A DNA stretch of 64,000 nt from Bacteroides sp. 51 (GTDB lineage Bacteria; Bacteroidota; Bacteroidia; Bacteroidales; Bacteroidaceae), in the NCBI RefSeq assembly GCF_010500965.1, contig NZ_QVMI01000011.1, positions 72,085 through 136,084 of the forward strand, in the 5' to 3' direction. Under the pieces are notes generated by a model, which was given only the letters and a program-made list of their open reading frames with translations, was not told where the DNA came from and searched no databases. Below, one piece after another: positions 34,321 through 43,106 of the stretch (position 1 is the stretch's first letter; every line of letters starts with the position of its first letter). The position numbers and the translations under genes are program-made.

Positions 34321-34340
34321 GGGCGGTTCGCGAACCGCCC
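34321..34340. repeat. single REP-like palindrome, copy 3
   Basis: One GGGCGGTTCGCGAACCGCCC palindrome extended by ATATTGTT and AACAACAT flanks. It lies 10 bp after the prolyl oligopeptidase stop (minus strand) and has no second palindrome or spacer. Confidence 0.85.
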
Positions 34341-34350
34341 AACAACATTA

Positions 34351-36465
34351 TTAGAAATTAGGTTTCATTCCCAGGTTGTACATGATGAATCCGTAAATAT
34401 CTGCTTGTTCTTCCAGTATTTTTGCGATAGGCTTTCCGGCTCCGTGTCCTGCTTTGGTTTCAATGCGGATGAGGGTTGGGTTTGTTCCATCGTTGCATGC
34501 TTGTAGCATGGCTGCAAACTTGAAAGAATGTGCCGGTACTACGCGGTCATCATGGTCGGCTGTGGTAACCAGGGTTGCCGGATAAGTCGTACCCGGTTTC
34601 AGATTATGCAGCGGTGAATAACCTTTGAGGTATTCAAACATCTCTTTGCTGTCTTCGCTTGTGCCATAATCGCTTGCCCAGTTCCAGCCGATGGTAAATT
34701 TGTGGTAGCGAAGCATATCCATTACCCCCACCTGTGGTATGGCTACCTGGAACAGTTCGGGGCGTTGAGTCATACAAGCGCCTACCAGAAGTCCACCGTT
34801 TGAACCACCTACAATAGCGATCTTCTTGCTATTGGTATATTTGTTATCAATCAGATATTCGGCTGCTGAGATGAAGTCGTCGAATACGTTTTGTTTCTGC
34901 ATTTTGGTGCCGGCTACATGCCATTCTTCACCGTATTCGCCACCACCACGGAGATTAACTTGTACATAGATACCACCGTTTTCCAGGAATGGAATGCGTG
35001 AGGTTGAGAAGCCAGGGTTCAGACTGATATTGAAACCACCGTATCCATACAGATATACCGGGTTGTTGCCGTCTTTAACCATATCTTTTTTATACGTAAG
35101 GAACATCGGTATTCTTGCACCATCTTTGCTGCTATAGAATATCTGTTCGGTAACGAAATCGTCGGAGTTGAATTTCACTTTCGGAGCACGAAGCAATTCG
35201 TATGTGTTCTTATCTATATCATATATATAGGTAGCACCCGGATTAGTGAATGATGTGAATGAGAAGAAACACTCTTTATCATCCTTATCTCCACTGAAAC
35301 CTACGGAACCTAAAGAAGGTAGTGTAATTTCGTGTACCAGTTTGCCATTCAGGTCATATACGTAGGCATGGTTTGATGCATCCTGATCGTAAGTCATTAT
35401 GAATTTGTTGCCAATAACGCGCATGCCTGATAATACGGATTCGGACTCCGGAATAAATTCCTTCCAGTTTTTCAGTTCAGGTTTGTTGATGTCGGCTACC
35501 ATGATTTTACCTTTGGGGGCATTCTCATTGGTATAGAAATAAGCTTTATCTCCAATGTTTTCTACGAAAGAATATTGATTATCCAGTTTTGCATCTTCGG
35601 CGATCAATACTACCGGTGCATTCTTTTTGGTCAGGTCTTTCATAAACATTCTGTTACCGCGACCTGCTCCTGATTCATAGATGATCATCATCTTCTCATC
35701 ATCGCTTACGCTGGCATAGTAGAAGCGTTTGGGGAATGCCGGGTTGGTGTATACCAATTGATCTTTCGATTGTGGTTCGCCCAGTTTATGATAGTAAATC
35801 TTATGATTCTCGTTTACGTTCGAGAACTCTTTTCCTTTTTCGGGCGAGTCATATGCACTATAATAGAAGCCATCACCTTGCCAGCTTGCTCCCGAGAACT
35901 TAGCCCATTCAATGTGGTCGCTGGTTAGATTACCACTTGCCAGGTCCATTACAAATATTTCTCTCCAGTCCGATCCGCTGCGTGAGATGGTATAGGCCAG
36001 GTATTTTCCGTCATTAGAGAAGGAAATGCCCGATAAAGCTACTGTTCCGTCATTCGACAGCTTATTTGGGTCGAGAACTACGCGTGGTTCGCCATCCAAT
36101 GTATCCTGTACATAAAGTACGCTTTGGTTTTGCAAGCCATCGTTTCTATAGAAATAATATTTACCATGTTTTTTAAACGGAGTACCGATCTTCTCATAAT
36201 TGGTCAGTTCGGTAAGGCGCTCCTGTAATTTCTGGCGGAAGGGTATTTGTTTCAGGTACTCGAATGTTACTTTATTTTCCGCTTCAACCCATGCGGCTGT
36301 AGCTGCCGAGGTATCGTCTTCCAACCAGCGGTATGGGTCTTGAACTTGCGTACCGAAATACACGTCTACAGTGTCTACTTTCGCCGTTTCGGGGTAGACC
36401 AGCTTTTTTTGTTGAGCACAGGATATGGCCATAATTCCGGTTACTAACAGGATAATTTTTTTCAT
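34351..36465 (-). CDS. prolyl oligopeptidase (S9A) lipoprotein
   Basis: This 704-aa serine peptidase cleaves after proline in short peptides. The N-terminus LLVTGIMAISCAQQ is a lipoprotein signal (Cys near 16), so it acts in the envelope. DPYRWLEDD near residue 42 starts the family-specific region, a seven-bladed propeller spans about 75-420, and the alpha/beta-hydrolase domain holds the catalytic Ser in GGSNGGLLVGACM (about 560), Asp in DHDDRVVPAHS and His in AGHGAGKP near 680. RGGGEYGEEWH is also typical of S9A. ATG start at 36465. The gene stands alone. Confidence 0.94.
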   Translation of the reverse strand: MKKIILLVTGIMAISCAQQKKLVYPETAKVDTVDVYFGTQVQDPYRWLEDDTSAATAAWVEAENKVTFEYLKQIPFRQKLQERLTELTNYEKIGTPFKKHGKYYFYRNDGLQNQSVLYVQDTLDGEPRVVLDPNKLSNDGTVALSGISFSNDGKYLAYTISRSGSDWREIFVMDLASGNLTSDHIEWAKFSGASWQGDGFYYSAYDSPEKGKEFSNVNENHKIYYHKLGEPQSKDQLVYTNPAFPKRFYYASVSDDEKMMIIYESGAGRGNRMFMKDLTKKNAPVVLIAEDAKLDNQYSFVENIGDKAYFYTNENAPKGKIMVADINKPELKNWKEFIPESESVLSGMRVIGNKFIMTYDQDASNHAYVYDLNGKLVHEITLPSLGSVGFSGDKDDKECFFSFTSFTNPGATYIYDIDKNTYELLRAPKVKFNSDDFVTEQIFYSSKDGARIPMFLTYKKDMVKDGNNPVYLYGYGGFNISLNPGFSTSRIPFLENGGIYVQVNLRGGGEYGEEWHVAGTKMQKQNVFDDFISAAEYLIDNKYTNSKKIAIVGGSNGGLLVGACMTQRPELFQVAIPQVGVMDMLRYHKFTIGWNWASDYGTSEDSKEMFEYLKGYSPLHNLKPGTTYPATLVTTADHDDRVVPAHSFKFAAMLQACNDGTNPTLIRIETKAGHGAGKPIAKILEEQADIYGFIMYNLGMKPNF

Positions 36466-36494
36466 AATAGTAGTTCTTTAGTTACTGTTGAAAG

Positions 36495-36502
36495 CAAAGG
36501 TA
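36495..36502 (-). promoter_or_regulatory. -7 box candidate for the prolyl oligopeptidase gene
   Basis: The minus strand reads TACCTTTG (TAnnTTTG), 30 bp before the start at 36465. Only 12 bp separate it from the divergent plus-strand box. Confidence 0.45.
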
Positions 36503-36514
36503 TGTTATTTTTCT

Positions 36515-36522
36515 TAAATTTG
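36515..36522 (+). promoter_or_regulatory. -7 box candidate for the receiver/PEP-synthase-like gene
   Basis: TAAATTTG matches TAnnTTTG, 43 bp before the ATG at 36565. It is divergent from and nearly touching the box at 36495. Confidence 0.45.
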
Positions 36523-36564
36523 TAGTTCGAATGTATAGAAAATGTATATTAATAATAAATCCGC

Positions 36565-39546
36565 ATGCTTACGAAACTAAAACTCAACCAACTATATTTT
36601 AAGGATACACAATTTGCTAACCTTATGCCGCATCGCATTTTCAACATCTTGTTGATAGCCAATCCGTACGATGCTTTTATGTTGGAGGACGACGGGCGCA
36701 TTGACGAAAAGATATTTAATGAATACACCTCGCTTTCTTTGCGCTATCCACCTCGTTTTTCGCAGGTTTCTACCGAGGAAGAGGCTTTGGCGGCATTGAA
36801 CGATATGTCTTTCGACCTGGTGATTTGTATGCCGGGTACGGGAGACAATGATAGTTTCGATATCGGTCGTCGTATTAAAGCGCTGTACGAACAGATACCG
36901 ATTGTGATTCTGACGCCCTTTAGCCACGGCATCACCAAGCGTATTGCGGATGAAGACCTGAGTGCGTTTGATTATATATTCTGTTGGTTGGGCAATACGG
37001 ATTTGTTGGTTTCGATTATTAAGCTGATTGAGGACAAGATGAATCTGGATCATGATGTGGCTGAGGTGGGTGTTCAGTTGATTCTATTGGTCGAAGATGG
37101 TATCCGTTTTTATTCTTCCGCTTTGCCTAATCTGTATAAGTTCGTCTTGCAGCAGAGTCAGGAGTTTTCTACCGAAGCACTGAATGCGCATCAGCGCACG
37201 TTGCGTATGCGTGGTCGTTCCAAGATTGTACTGGCACGTACGTATGAGGAAGCAATCAGCATTTACGATAAATATCAGAACAATGTGCTTGGGGTGATTA
37301 CCGATGTGCGGTTTCCACGTGGGGGAGAAAAAGATGGTATGGCAGGGATTAAGCTTTGCGAACATATCCGGAAGGCCGATCCGTTTGTACCGTTGGTCAT
37401 CCAGTCGTCTGAGTCTGAGAACGCGGCTTATGCCAGTAAATTCGCTGCAAGTTTTATTGATAAGAATTCCAAAAAGATGGATGTGGACTTGCGCCGGGTG
37501 GTGTCGGATTACTTTGGATTTGGCGATTTTGTTTTCATCAATCCGGATACAAAAGTGGAGATAGCCCGCGTGCGCAACCTGAAGGAGTTGCAGAATATTA
37601 TTTTTGCTATTCCTGCGGAGTCATTCCTCTATCATATCAGCCGCAACCATGTGTCGCGCTGGCTTTATTCGCGTGCTTTATTCCCGATAGCCGAGTTTTT
37701 GCGGCCTATCACCTGGCAGAGTCTGCAAGATGTGGATGCTCACCGGAAGATTATCTTCGAAGCCATCGTGAAGTACCGTAAAATGAAGAATCAGGGAGTT
37801 GTAGCTATCTTTAAGCGCGACCGTTTCGACCGTTATTCTAATTTTGCCCGTATCGGCGAAGGTTCGTTGGGGGGTAAAGGGCGTGGTTTGGCTTTCATTG
37901 ATAATATGGTAAAGCACCATCCGGAATACGAGGAGTTTGAGAATGCTACGGTAGCCATTCCTAAAACAGTTGTATTGTGTACGGATATCTTCGATGAGTT
38001 TATGGAGACAAATAACCTGTATCAGGTGGCGCTTTCGAATGCCGACGACGATGTGATTATGAAATATTTCCTGAAAGCTAAACTGCCCGATCGCTTTATC
38101 GAGGACTTCTTTACATTCTTTGATGTAGTGAAGGCGCCGATTGCCATCCGCTCGTCCAGCTTGTTGGAAGATTCACATTATCAGCCTTTTGCGGGGATTT
38201 ACAATACATACATGATACCTTATCTGGATGATAAGTATGAGATGCTTCGTATGCTTTCCGATGCCATAAAAGGAGTATATGCTTCGGTTTTCTTTAAGGA
38301 TAGTAAGGCGTATATGCAGGCTACTTCCAATGTGATTGATCAGGAGAAGATGGCCGTAATTCTTCAGGAAGTAGTTGGTAATCAGTATGGCGACCGTTAT
38401 TATCCATCTATGTCGGGTGTGGCGCGTTCGTTGAATTACTACCCCATTGGCGATGAGAAAGCGGAAGAGGGCACGGTGAACCTGGCTCTTGGACTTGGAA
38501 AGTATATTGTAGATGGCGGAATGACGTTGCGATTCTCTCCTTATCACCCTAACCAGGTGTTGCAAACCAGCGAAATGGAAATAGCACTGAAGGAAACCCA
38601 GACCCGCTTCTATGCGCTCGACCTTAAGAATGTGGCGCAGGAATTTTCTATTGACGATGGGTTCAACTTGCTTAAACTTCATGTGAAGGAGGCCGAGGCG
38701 GATGGTGCTTTACAGTATATCGCTTCTACGTATGATCCGTATGATATGATTATACGTGACGGGTTTTACCCCGGTGGACGTAAGGTGATTACGTTTGCCA
38801 ATATCCTCCAGCACGATGTTTTTCCGCTGGCGCGTATTCTGCAACTCGTATTGCAGCATAGCCAGCAGGAAGTCCGCCGTCCGGTAGAGATTGAGTTTGC
38901 TGCCAATATGAGCCGTGAGCACGATAAAACAGGAACGTTTTATTTGTTGCAGATTCGTCCTATTGTGGATAGCAAGGATGTGTTGGACGAAGATCTGACG
39001 CTTATACCAGATGATGAGGTGATTCTGAAATCCGAGAACTCCCTGGGACACGGTATTATGGACGATGTATATGATATTGTTTATGTGAAAACCGATGGTT
39101 ACAGTGCGTCCAATAATCAACATATCGCATACGAAATAGAAAAGCTTAATAAACAATTCCTCGATTCAGGTAAAGGTTACGTTCTGGTTGGTCCGGGCCG
39201 GTGGGGGAGTAGCGATACCTGGTTGGGTATTCCGGTGAAGTGGCCGCACATTTCCGGAGCGAAAGTCATAGTTGAGGCCGGGCTGACGAATTATCGGGTA
39301 GACCCGAGTCAGGGAACGCATTTCTTCCAGAATCTGACTTCTTTTGGTGTGGGGTATTTCACGATCAACGCTTTTATGAATGATGGAATATATAATCAGG
39401 AGTTCCTGAATGCGCAGCCGGCTGTGGAAGAAACGAAATACCTGCGCCATGTGCGGTTTGAGAAACCGGTGATGATTAAGATGGATGGTAAGAAGAAGCT
39501 AGGGGTGGTGGTGATGCCGGAGGCCTGCAAGAGCGGAGCGGAGTAA
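36565..39546 (+). CDS. two receiver-like domains fused to a PEP/pyruvate-binding (PPDK-N-type) domain
   Basis: This 993-aa soluble protein has a first receiver-like fold at about residues 24-150 (FNILLIANPYDA, FDLVICMPGTGDND); Cys replaces the phospho-acceptor Asp, so it looks degenerate. A second fold at about 168-315 (LILLVEDGIRFYSS, GVITDVRFPRGGEKDGMAGI, SFIDKNSKK) retains Asp and Lys. An ATP-grasp region follows from about 425 with EGSLGGKGRGLAFIDNM and APIAIRSSSLLEDSHYQPFA. A C-terminal part reads GPGRWGSSDTWLGIPVKW. The swivelling His domain and PEP-binding barrel of PEP synthase and PPDK are not seen, so normal PEP chemistry is unlikely. Homologues occur in Bacteroidetes, but the role is unknown to me. 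Confidence 0.82.
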   Translation: MLTKLKLNQLYFKDTQFANLMPHRIFNILLIANPYDAFMLEDDGRIDEKIFNEYTSLSLRYPPRFSQVSTEEEALAALNDMSFDLVICMPGTGDNDSFDIGRRIKALYEQIPIVILTPFSHGITKRIADEDLSAFDYIFCWLGNTDLLVSIIKLIEDKMNLDHDVAEVGVQLILLVEDGIRFYSSALPNLYKFVLQQSQEFSTEALNAHQRTLRMRGRSKIVLARTYEEAISIYDKYQNNVLGVITDVRFPRGGEKDGMAGIKLCEHIRKADPFVPLVIQSSESENAAYASKFAASFIDKNSKKMDVDLRRVVSDYFGFGDFVFINPDTKVEIARVRNLKELQNIIFAIPAESFLYHISRNHVSRWLYSRALFPIAEFLRPITWQSLQDVDAHRKIIFEAIVKYRKMKNQGVVAIFKRDRFDRYSNFARIGEGSLGGKGRGLAFIDNMVKHHPEYEEFENATVAIPKTVVLCTDIFDEFMETNNLYQVALSNADDDVIMKYFLKAKLPDRFIEDFFTFFDVVKAPIAIRSSSLLEDSHYQPFAGIYNTYMIPYLDDKYEMLRMLSDAIKGVYASVFFKDSKAYMQATSNVIDQEKMAVILQEVVGNQYGDRYYPSMSGVARSLNYYPIGDEKAEEGTVNLALGLGKYIVDGGMTLRFSPYHPNQVLQTSEMEIALKETQTRFYALDLKNVAQEFSIDDGFNLLKLHVKEAEADGALQYIASTYDPYDMIIRDGFYPGGRKVITFANILQHDVFPLARILQLVLQHSQQEVRRPVEIEFAANMSREHDKTGTFYLLQIRPIVDSKDVLDEDLTLIPDDEVILKSENSLGHGIMDDVYDIVYVKTDGYSASNNQHIAYEIEKLNKQFLDSGKGYVLVGPGRWGSSDTWLGIPVKWPHISGAKVIVEAGLTNYRVDPSQGTHFFQNLTSFGVGYFTINAFMNDGIYNQEFLNAQPAVEETKYLRHVRFEKPVMIKMDGKKKLGVVVMPEACKSGAE

Positions 39547-39678
39547 AGTTCACGAATATTTAATAGATATTTGTTTAACAGCACAGAGTAAGTATAAAGC
39601 TGTAATGAAGTATTTTAGGAATTGAATGATGAAGGAGGTTAAGTACTAGATAATATTTGTGCTAAATTAAAATATAAT

Positions 39679-40374
39679 ATGAAGAAACACTTTTTACGTC
39701 AGCTAGCGATCATTGTTATTTTATTATTCTGTTTATATCCGATATCTGCTTATTCACAAAAAGTACAAGAACTCGAAATGGGAGGGGAGCTGATGTTGTC
39801 AGATTTGGATTATAGTGTCTCCTTGGGACTATCGATGAATTATAATTACTGGATTAATCAATATTGGGGAGTTACTTTGGGTGGTATGGTGAGTCATTCT
39901 AAAATTGATATGGTTTTTGATTCACCTAAAGACGATAAGGTCTTTTATTCTGTTGATGCTCCAATATTTAATTTGAACGGAATTGTCGGATTAAAGTTTT
40001 CAAGTCCGGTGTTTAAAAAAGTAGGGATAATTACTGATTTGAAATTAATGTTTGACCCCATCCCTTTTAATTATGTCGATATACATAAAAGGACATTTGA
40101 TACTAATTACCAATATCCCGAAGAAAGTGGTAAAAATGGTTTGATTTTTACCCGTTTTAATCCGTCTTATACTGCTGAACTAGGTTTGTTTTATGAAAAT
40201 AGGACAATAAAAAGGCGAGGACGAATTTCTTTTGGTGCGGGAATAACAAACCATAATCCTTATAATGCATATTATTATTCAAAGGTCGAAAGTATTAACT
40301 TAAAAGATCATCTCAAACTTAAGCCCAATAATGTTGGTTTTGTTTTGTTTCTGAGATTAACTGGGGCTACTTAA
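39679..40374 (+). CDS. hypothetical outer-membrane beta-barrel protein, 231 aa
   Basis: A signal peptide (LAIIVILLFCLYPISAYSQ) is followed by alternating amphipathic strands rich in Tyr, Phe and Gly (YSVSLGLSMNYNYWINQYWG, GVTLGGMVSHSKI, RISFGAGITNHNPYNAYYYS), typical of a small porin-like or PorT-like barrel. No catalytic motif. The sequence is AT-rich and marks the start of an accessory region. It converges with the next gene over a shared hairpin. Function unknown. Confidence 0.7.
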   Translation: MKKHFLRQLAIIVILLFCLYPISAYSQKVQELEMGGELMLSDLDYSVSLGLSMNYNYWINQYWGVTLGGMVSHSKIDMVFDSPKDDKVFYSVDAPIFNLNGIVGLKFSSPVFKKVGIITDLKLMFDPIPFNYVDIHKRTFDTNYQYPEESGKNGLIFTRFNPSYTAELGLFYENRTIKRRGRISFGAGITNHNPYNAYYYSKVESINLKDHLKLKPNNVGFVLFLRLTGAT

Positions 40375-40402
40375 AAAATGAGCCAATCTTAGAGATTGGC
40401 CC
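40373..40402 (-). terminator. terminator of the minus-strand barrel gene
   Basis: GGGCCAATCT and AGATTGGCTC pair around a 3-base loop on the minus strand and are followed by a T-rich run. It lies 9 bp after the stop at 40411 and just after the convergent gene. Confidence 0.7.
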
Positions 40403-40410
40403 AAATTACG

Positions 40411-40947
40411 TTAAAATAATATACTTATTTTTAGAAACAATGAATGTCTGGATTGGTTAAACCTTTTAGTTTCTTCTATTGAATAATTACAAAAGTTATA
40501 TCCTATAGCAGGTTGGAGGCTTATTCTCTTGAAATTGAATAATTTATATCCGATTGAAAGGTCGGTTAATAGTTTACCCTTCTGTTTGCTTTCTGAAGTA
40601 ACAACAGTATAACCCAGATCACCATTCAACTGAATTTTCTTATTTGTAAAAGGATGATATCTTATATCAAACCATACTGGGAGAATGTTTACCCCTGGTT
40701 TCGTATAACTATTGAGTCCTACTCCTGCTCCTAATGATAATTCAGGGATGATATAATAACCAATTACTCCTCTGATTGAACTTATAGCCATTTTATTCTC
40801 GCTCCCATAAGATGTATTATAACTATCACCATCATCTGATAGAGATATTCCATAACCGATTTCAATTCCCCCCCAAAGTTTCTTACTATCTTGTGAGGAT
40901 AAATAAGGAGCGGTGAATAGGAAAATCAGTAATAGTATTTTTTTCAT
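40411..40947 (-). CDS. hypothetical outer-membrane beta-barrel protein, 178 aa
   Basis: The signal peptide is KKILLLIFLFTAPYLSSQ. The mature part repeats short strands with glycine turns (GGIEIGYGISLSDDGD, SLGAGVGLNSYTK, LTDLSIGYKLFNFKR) and ends in an aromatic residue (FLKISILF), the usual C-terminal signature of outer-membrane barrels. It starts 14 bp after the stop of the 514-aa lipoprotein gene and is probably co-transcribed with it. AT-rich like its neighbours. Function unknown. Confidence 0.72.
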   Translation of the reverse strand: MKKILLLIFLFTAPYLSSQDSKKLWGGIEIGYGISLSDDGDSYNTSYGSENKMAISSIRGVIGYYIIPELSLGAGVGLNSYTKPGVNILPVWFDIRYHPFTNKKIQLNGDLGYTVVTSESKQKGKLLTDLSIGYKLFNFKRISLQPAIGYNFCNYSIEETKRFNQSRHSLFLKISILF

Positions 40948-40961
40948 TTCTTTTCAATTTG

Positions 40962-42506
40962 TTATTTGACAAAACGAACACCTTTCCATTGCTTATTATA
41001 GTAACAAGCACCAAACATATCTAAGTCCTTTATTTTGAATTCAGTTGGTATAAAGCCACTAACGGATCCATTGTTGAAATTGATGCCAAAAGAACGATCG
41101 AAACGTACAGTCTTACTACTTTTATTCGTGTATTCTTGAACACCAATAATATAACTCTTATCTTTGTTATATGTGACATTTGCATTGCCCCACATGAAAT
41201 AACTCATTCTTGGATCTTTTGGTTGGATCTTTTTTTGTATAGGTTTATATACGGTTTGTCCAGCAAGACTTTTTAGTTGACTGAATACTTGTTCGGCAGG
41301 AGCATCATAGAGTTTGTTCAGTAAATCCAGATTTGGAATTGTATAATTGCCTCCAGGGTAGGATATATTGACTTCTGGCATCCAGAAATATATGTCATCA
41401 ACCCAGTCTTTTATAATCTCAAATTTATGATATGTTCCTAATACGTAACTATGAGATATATTGTTAATTGTACCTGTGAACTTTCCCCATCCTGTACTTC
41501 CAGTTGGTGTTATTGATGAAAATGAACGTGGATTTGTATATTTCATTTCCCCGGATAACATATTGAATCCAATAGCCATTTTTTCTGCATTTTTACTTTT
41601 CCAATAAGTGATACCTAAAAATTTCTTTCTTTTTTGCATTTTAACCTTTATGCCAGAAGATGCATAAAACTGATAATTTACATTAAAAACTTCAACTTGT
41701 ACTCTGTTATTCTTATCGAACTTTACCTCCTTCGTAACATCTTTACCGCGAACCCAATCCCAAAATTTTTGCCACAACGAATTATTCTTCCAACTGAATG
41801 TCGTACAATTATATCCATTATGAAAATCTGGATTATAGTTTGCTGGTACTTGAACTGAAGTAGCGGTAGGTTGCACTGCTCCGCCACCAAAAGTATTAGT
41901 GAAAGTAACATCATTATTTAATTGAATACTTGCCCCAGCTTCATTGCCGGAGATGATTGATGGGTTGAAGTTTGCTATAGCCCTATCTATTTGGATTACT
42001 TTATTTTTATGAGCTGAAAATGTACCATAGTCTGTTATCTTGTATACAATATCATTAACTCCTATTCTTAATGTGGTGTCTAAAACCTCTGCAAGAACAT
42101 TGTCTAACAATAACTCTTCAGCTTTCATTAGTCTATATTCATGTATTGTCATTTCCTCAATATCATCATCAATGGGTAATGGAGGAGGTGTATATCCACC
42201 TCCACCGCCGCCGAAGTCATCTATTTGATGTCTTAATGTAGCAACTGATTCAAAATCACGGCTTATGGCGCGTGTAACTATGGCTTTTGATGTGATACCA
42301 ACTTTTTCTCCTAATTCGATATCATTGATAACCTTTTCTAAGGCATTAAAAGAAGAGAATGATAAAAAACCTTCTTCAGTAATAGATATATCATTGGTTT
42401 TAGGCGATATCGATTCCTGGTTTTCAAGTAATAGATCATTGTCATCATTACATGAAAAGAATACCAATAATAAGAATAGATTAAAAAAATAAAAAAACTT
42501 TTTCAT
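40962..42506 (-). CDS. large secreted lipoprotein of unknown function, 514 aa
   Basis: A lipoprotein signal (FNLFLLLVFFSCNDDNDLLL, Cys near 19) is followed by an acidic tether that would favour surface export. Residues about 95-105 are a Gly run leading into YTPPPLP, a flexible hinge. The C-terminal two thirds are beta-rich and Lys-rich with a well-spaced YNCTTFSWKNNSLWQKFWDW motif near 225 and many aromatic residues. I do not recognise a family. It is followed 14 bp later by a barrel gene and preceded by the DUF3244 gene, which suggests a shared envelope function. Confidence 0.7.
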   Translation of the reverse strand: MKKFFYFFNLFLLLVFFSCNDDNDLLLENQESISPKTNDISITEEGFLSFSSFNALEKVINDIELGEKVGITSKAIVTRAISRDFESVATLRHQIDDFGGGGGGYTPPPLPIDDDIEEMTIHEYRLMKAEELLLDNVLAEVLDTTLRIGVNDIVYKITDYGTFSAHKNKVIQIDRAIANFNPSIISGNEAGASIQLNNDVTFTNTFGGGAVQPTATSVQVPANYNPDFHNGYNCTTFSWKNNSLWQKFWDWVRGKDVTKEVKFDKNNRVQVEVFNVNYQFYASSGIKVKMQKRKKFLGITYWKSKNAEKMAIGFNMLSGEMKYTNPRSFSSITPTGSTGWGKFTGTINNISHSYVLGTYHKFEIIKDWVDDIYFWMPEVNISYPGGNYTIPNLDLLNKLYDAPAEQVFSQLKSLAGQTVYKPIQKKIQPKDPRMSYFMWGNANVTYNKDKSYIIGVQEYTNKSSKTVRFDRSFGINFNNGSVSGFIPTEFKIKDLDMFGACYYNKQWKGVRFVK

Positions 42507-42558
42507 AATGAATTAATTTAATGATTAGTAATTTACAGACATTAATTATTTTGTCTTC

Positions 42559-42957
42559 TTAAAATGAACCATAAGCAAACATTTGGGGAGAATTCATCTC
42601 AATATAATAAGTTATATCCTCGTCTTCATTGAGATCAATTGCTATTTCAATTCTATTATCAATGACGATCATATTATTGTTGTATATGGTATTGCCACAA
42701 TCATCTACTATAAGAATGCTTATATTGTTGTCAGGAGGAGTCGTTGTGAATGATATAATCAAATCGTTTCCATCAATATATCCTTCTATTAATAAAGGTG
42801 GTCTGAGAGATCGTTTTGATTTATGGGTTTCAAGTTTTGCTCTAATAGCGAATGATGCTTTCCCTTTTTTCTCAACTTCGTGAATGGTACAGAATGCTTT
42901 ATCCAGGCATAGATTAGATATAACCAAGATGAATAAGAATAGATACAGCTTTTTCAT
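42559..42957 (-). CDS. DUF3244-like secreted protein
   Basis: This 132-aa protein has signal peptide KLYLFLFILVISNLCLDKAFC. The mature domain (LIEGYIDGNDLIISFTTTPP, ISILIVDDCGNTIYNNN) is a short beta-sandwich matching the DUF3244 pattern. The frame continues 20 codons upstream across the promoter; ATG 42957 is chosen because the signal peptide starts there. It is probably the first gene of the unit with the 514-aa lipoprotein (52-bp gap) and the 178-aa barrel. Function unknown. Confidence 0.78.
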   Translation of the reverse strand: MKKLYLFLFILVISNLCLDKAFCTIHEVEKKGKASFAIRAKLETHKSKRSLRPPLLIEGYIDGNDLIISFTTTPPDNNISILIVDDCGNTIYNNNMIVIDNRIEIAIDLNEDEDITYYIEMNSPQMFAYGSF

Positions 42958-42986
42958 AATAAATATTTTATTTAGTTTTTCAACTA

Positions 42987-43018
42987 CAAAAGTAGAGCTG
43001 TAATTTCTGGTACACAAA
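42987..43018 (-). promoter_or_regulatory. promoter of the DUF3244-lipoprotein-barrel unit
   Basis: On the minus strand TTTG (43018-43015) and TACTTTTG (42994-42987) are separated by 20 bp, a good Bacteroidetes -33/-7 pair, 30 bp before the start codon. Confidence 0.6.
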
Positions 43019-43106
43019 AAAAAGATGTAACACTAAGTGATTGTAATTGCCTGATAATCAGCTTTGAGTGTGAGATTTGTGTTACAATGAATGATTTGAT
43101 TGTTGT

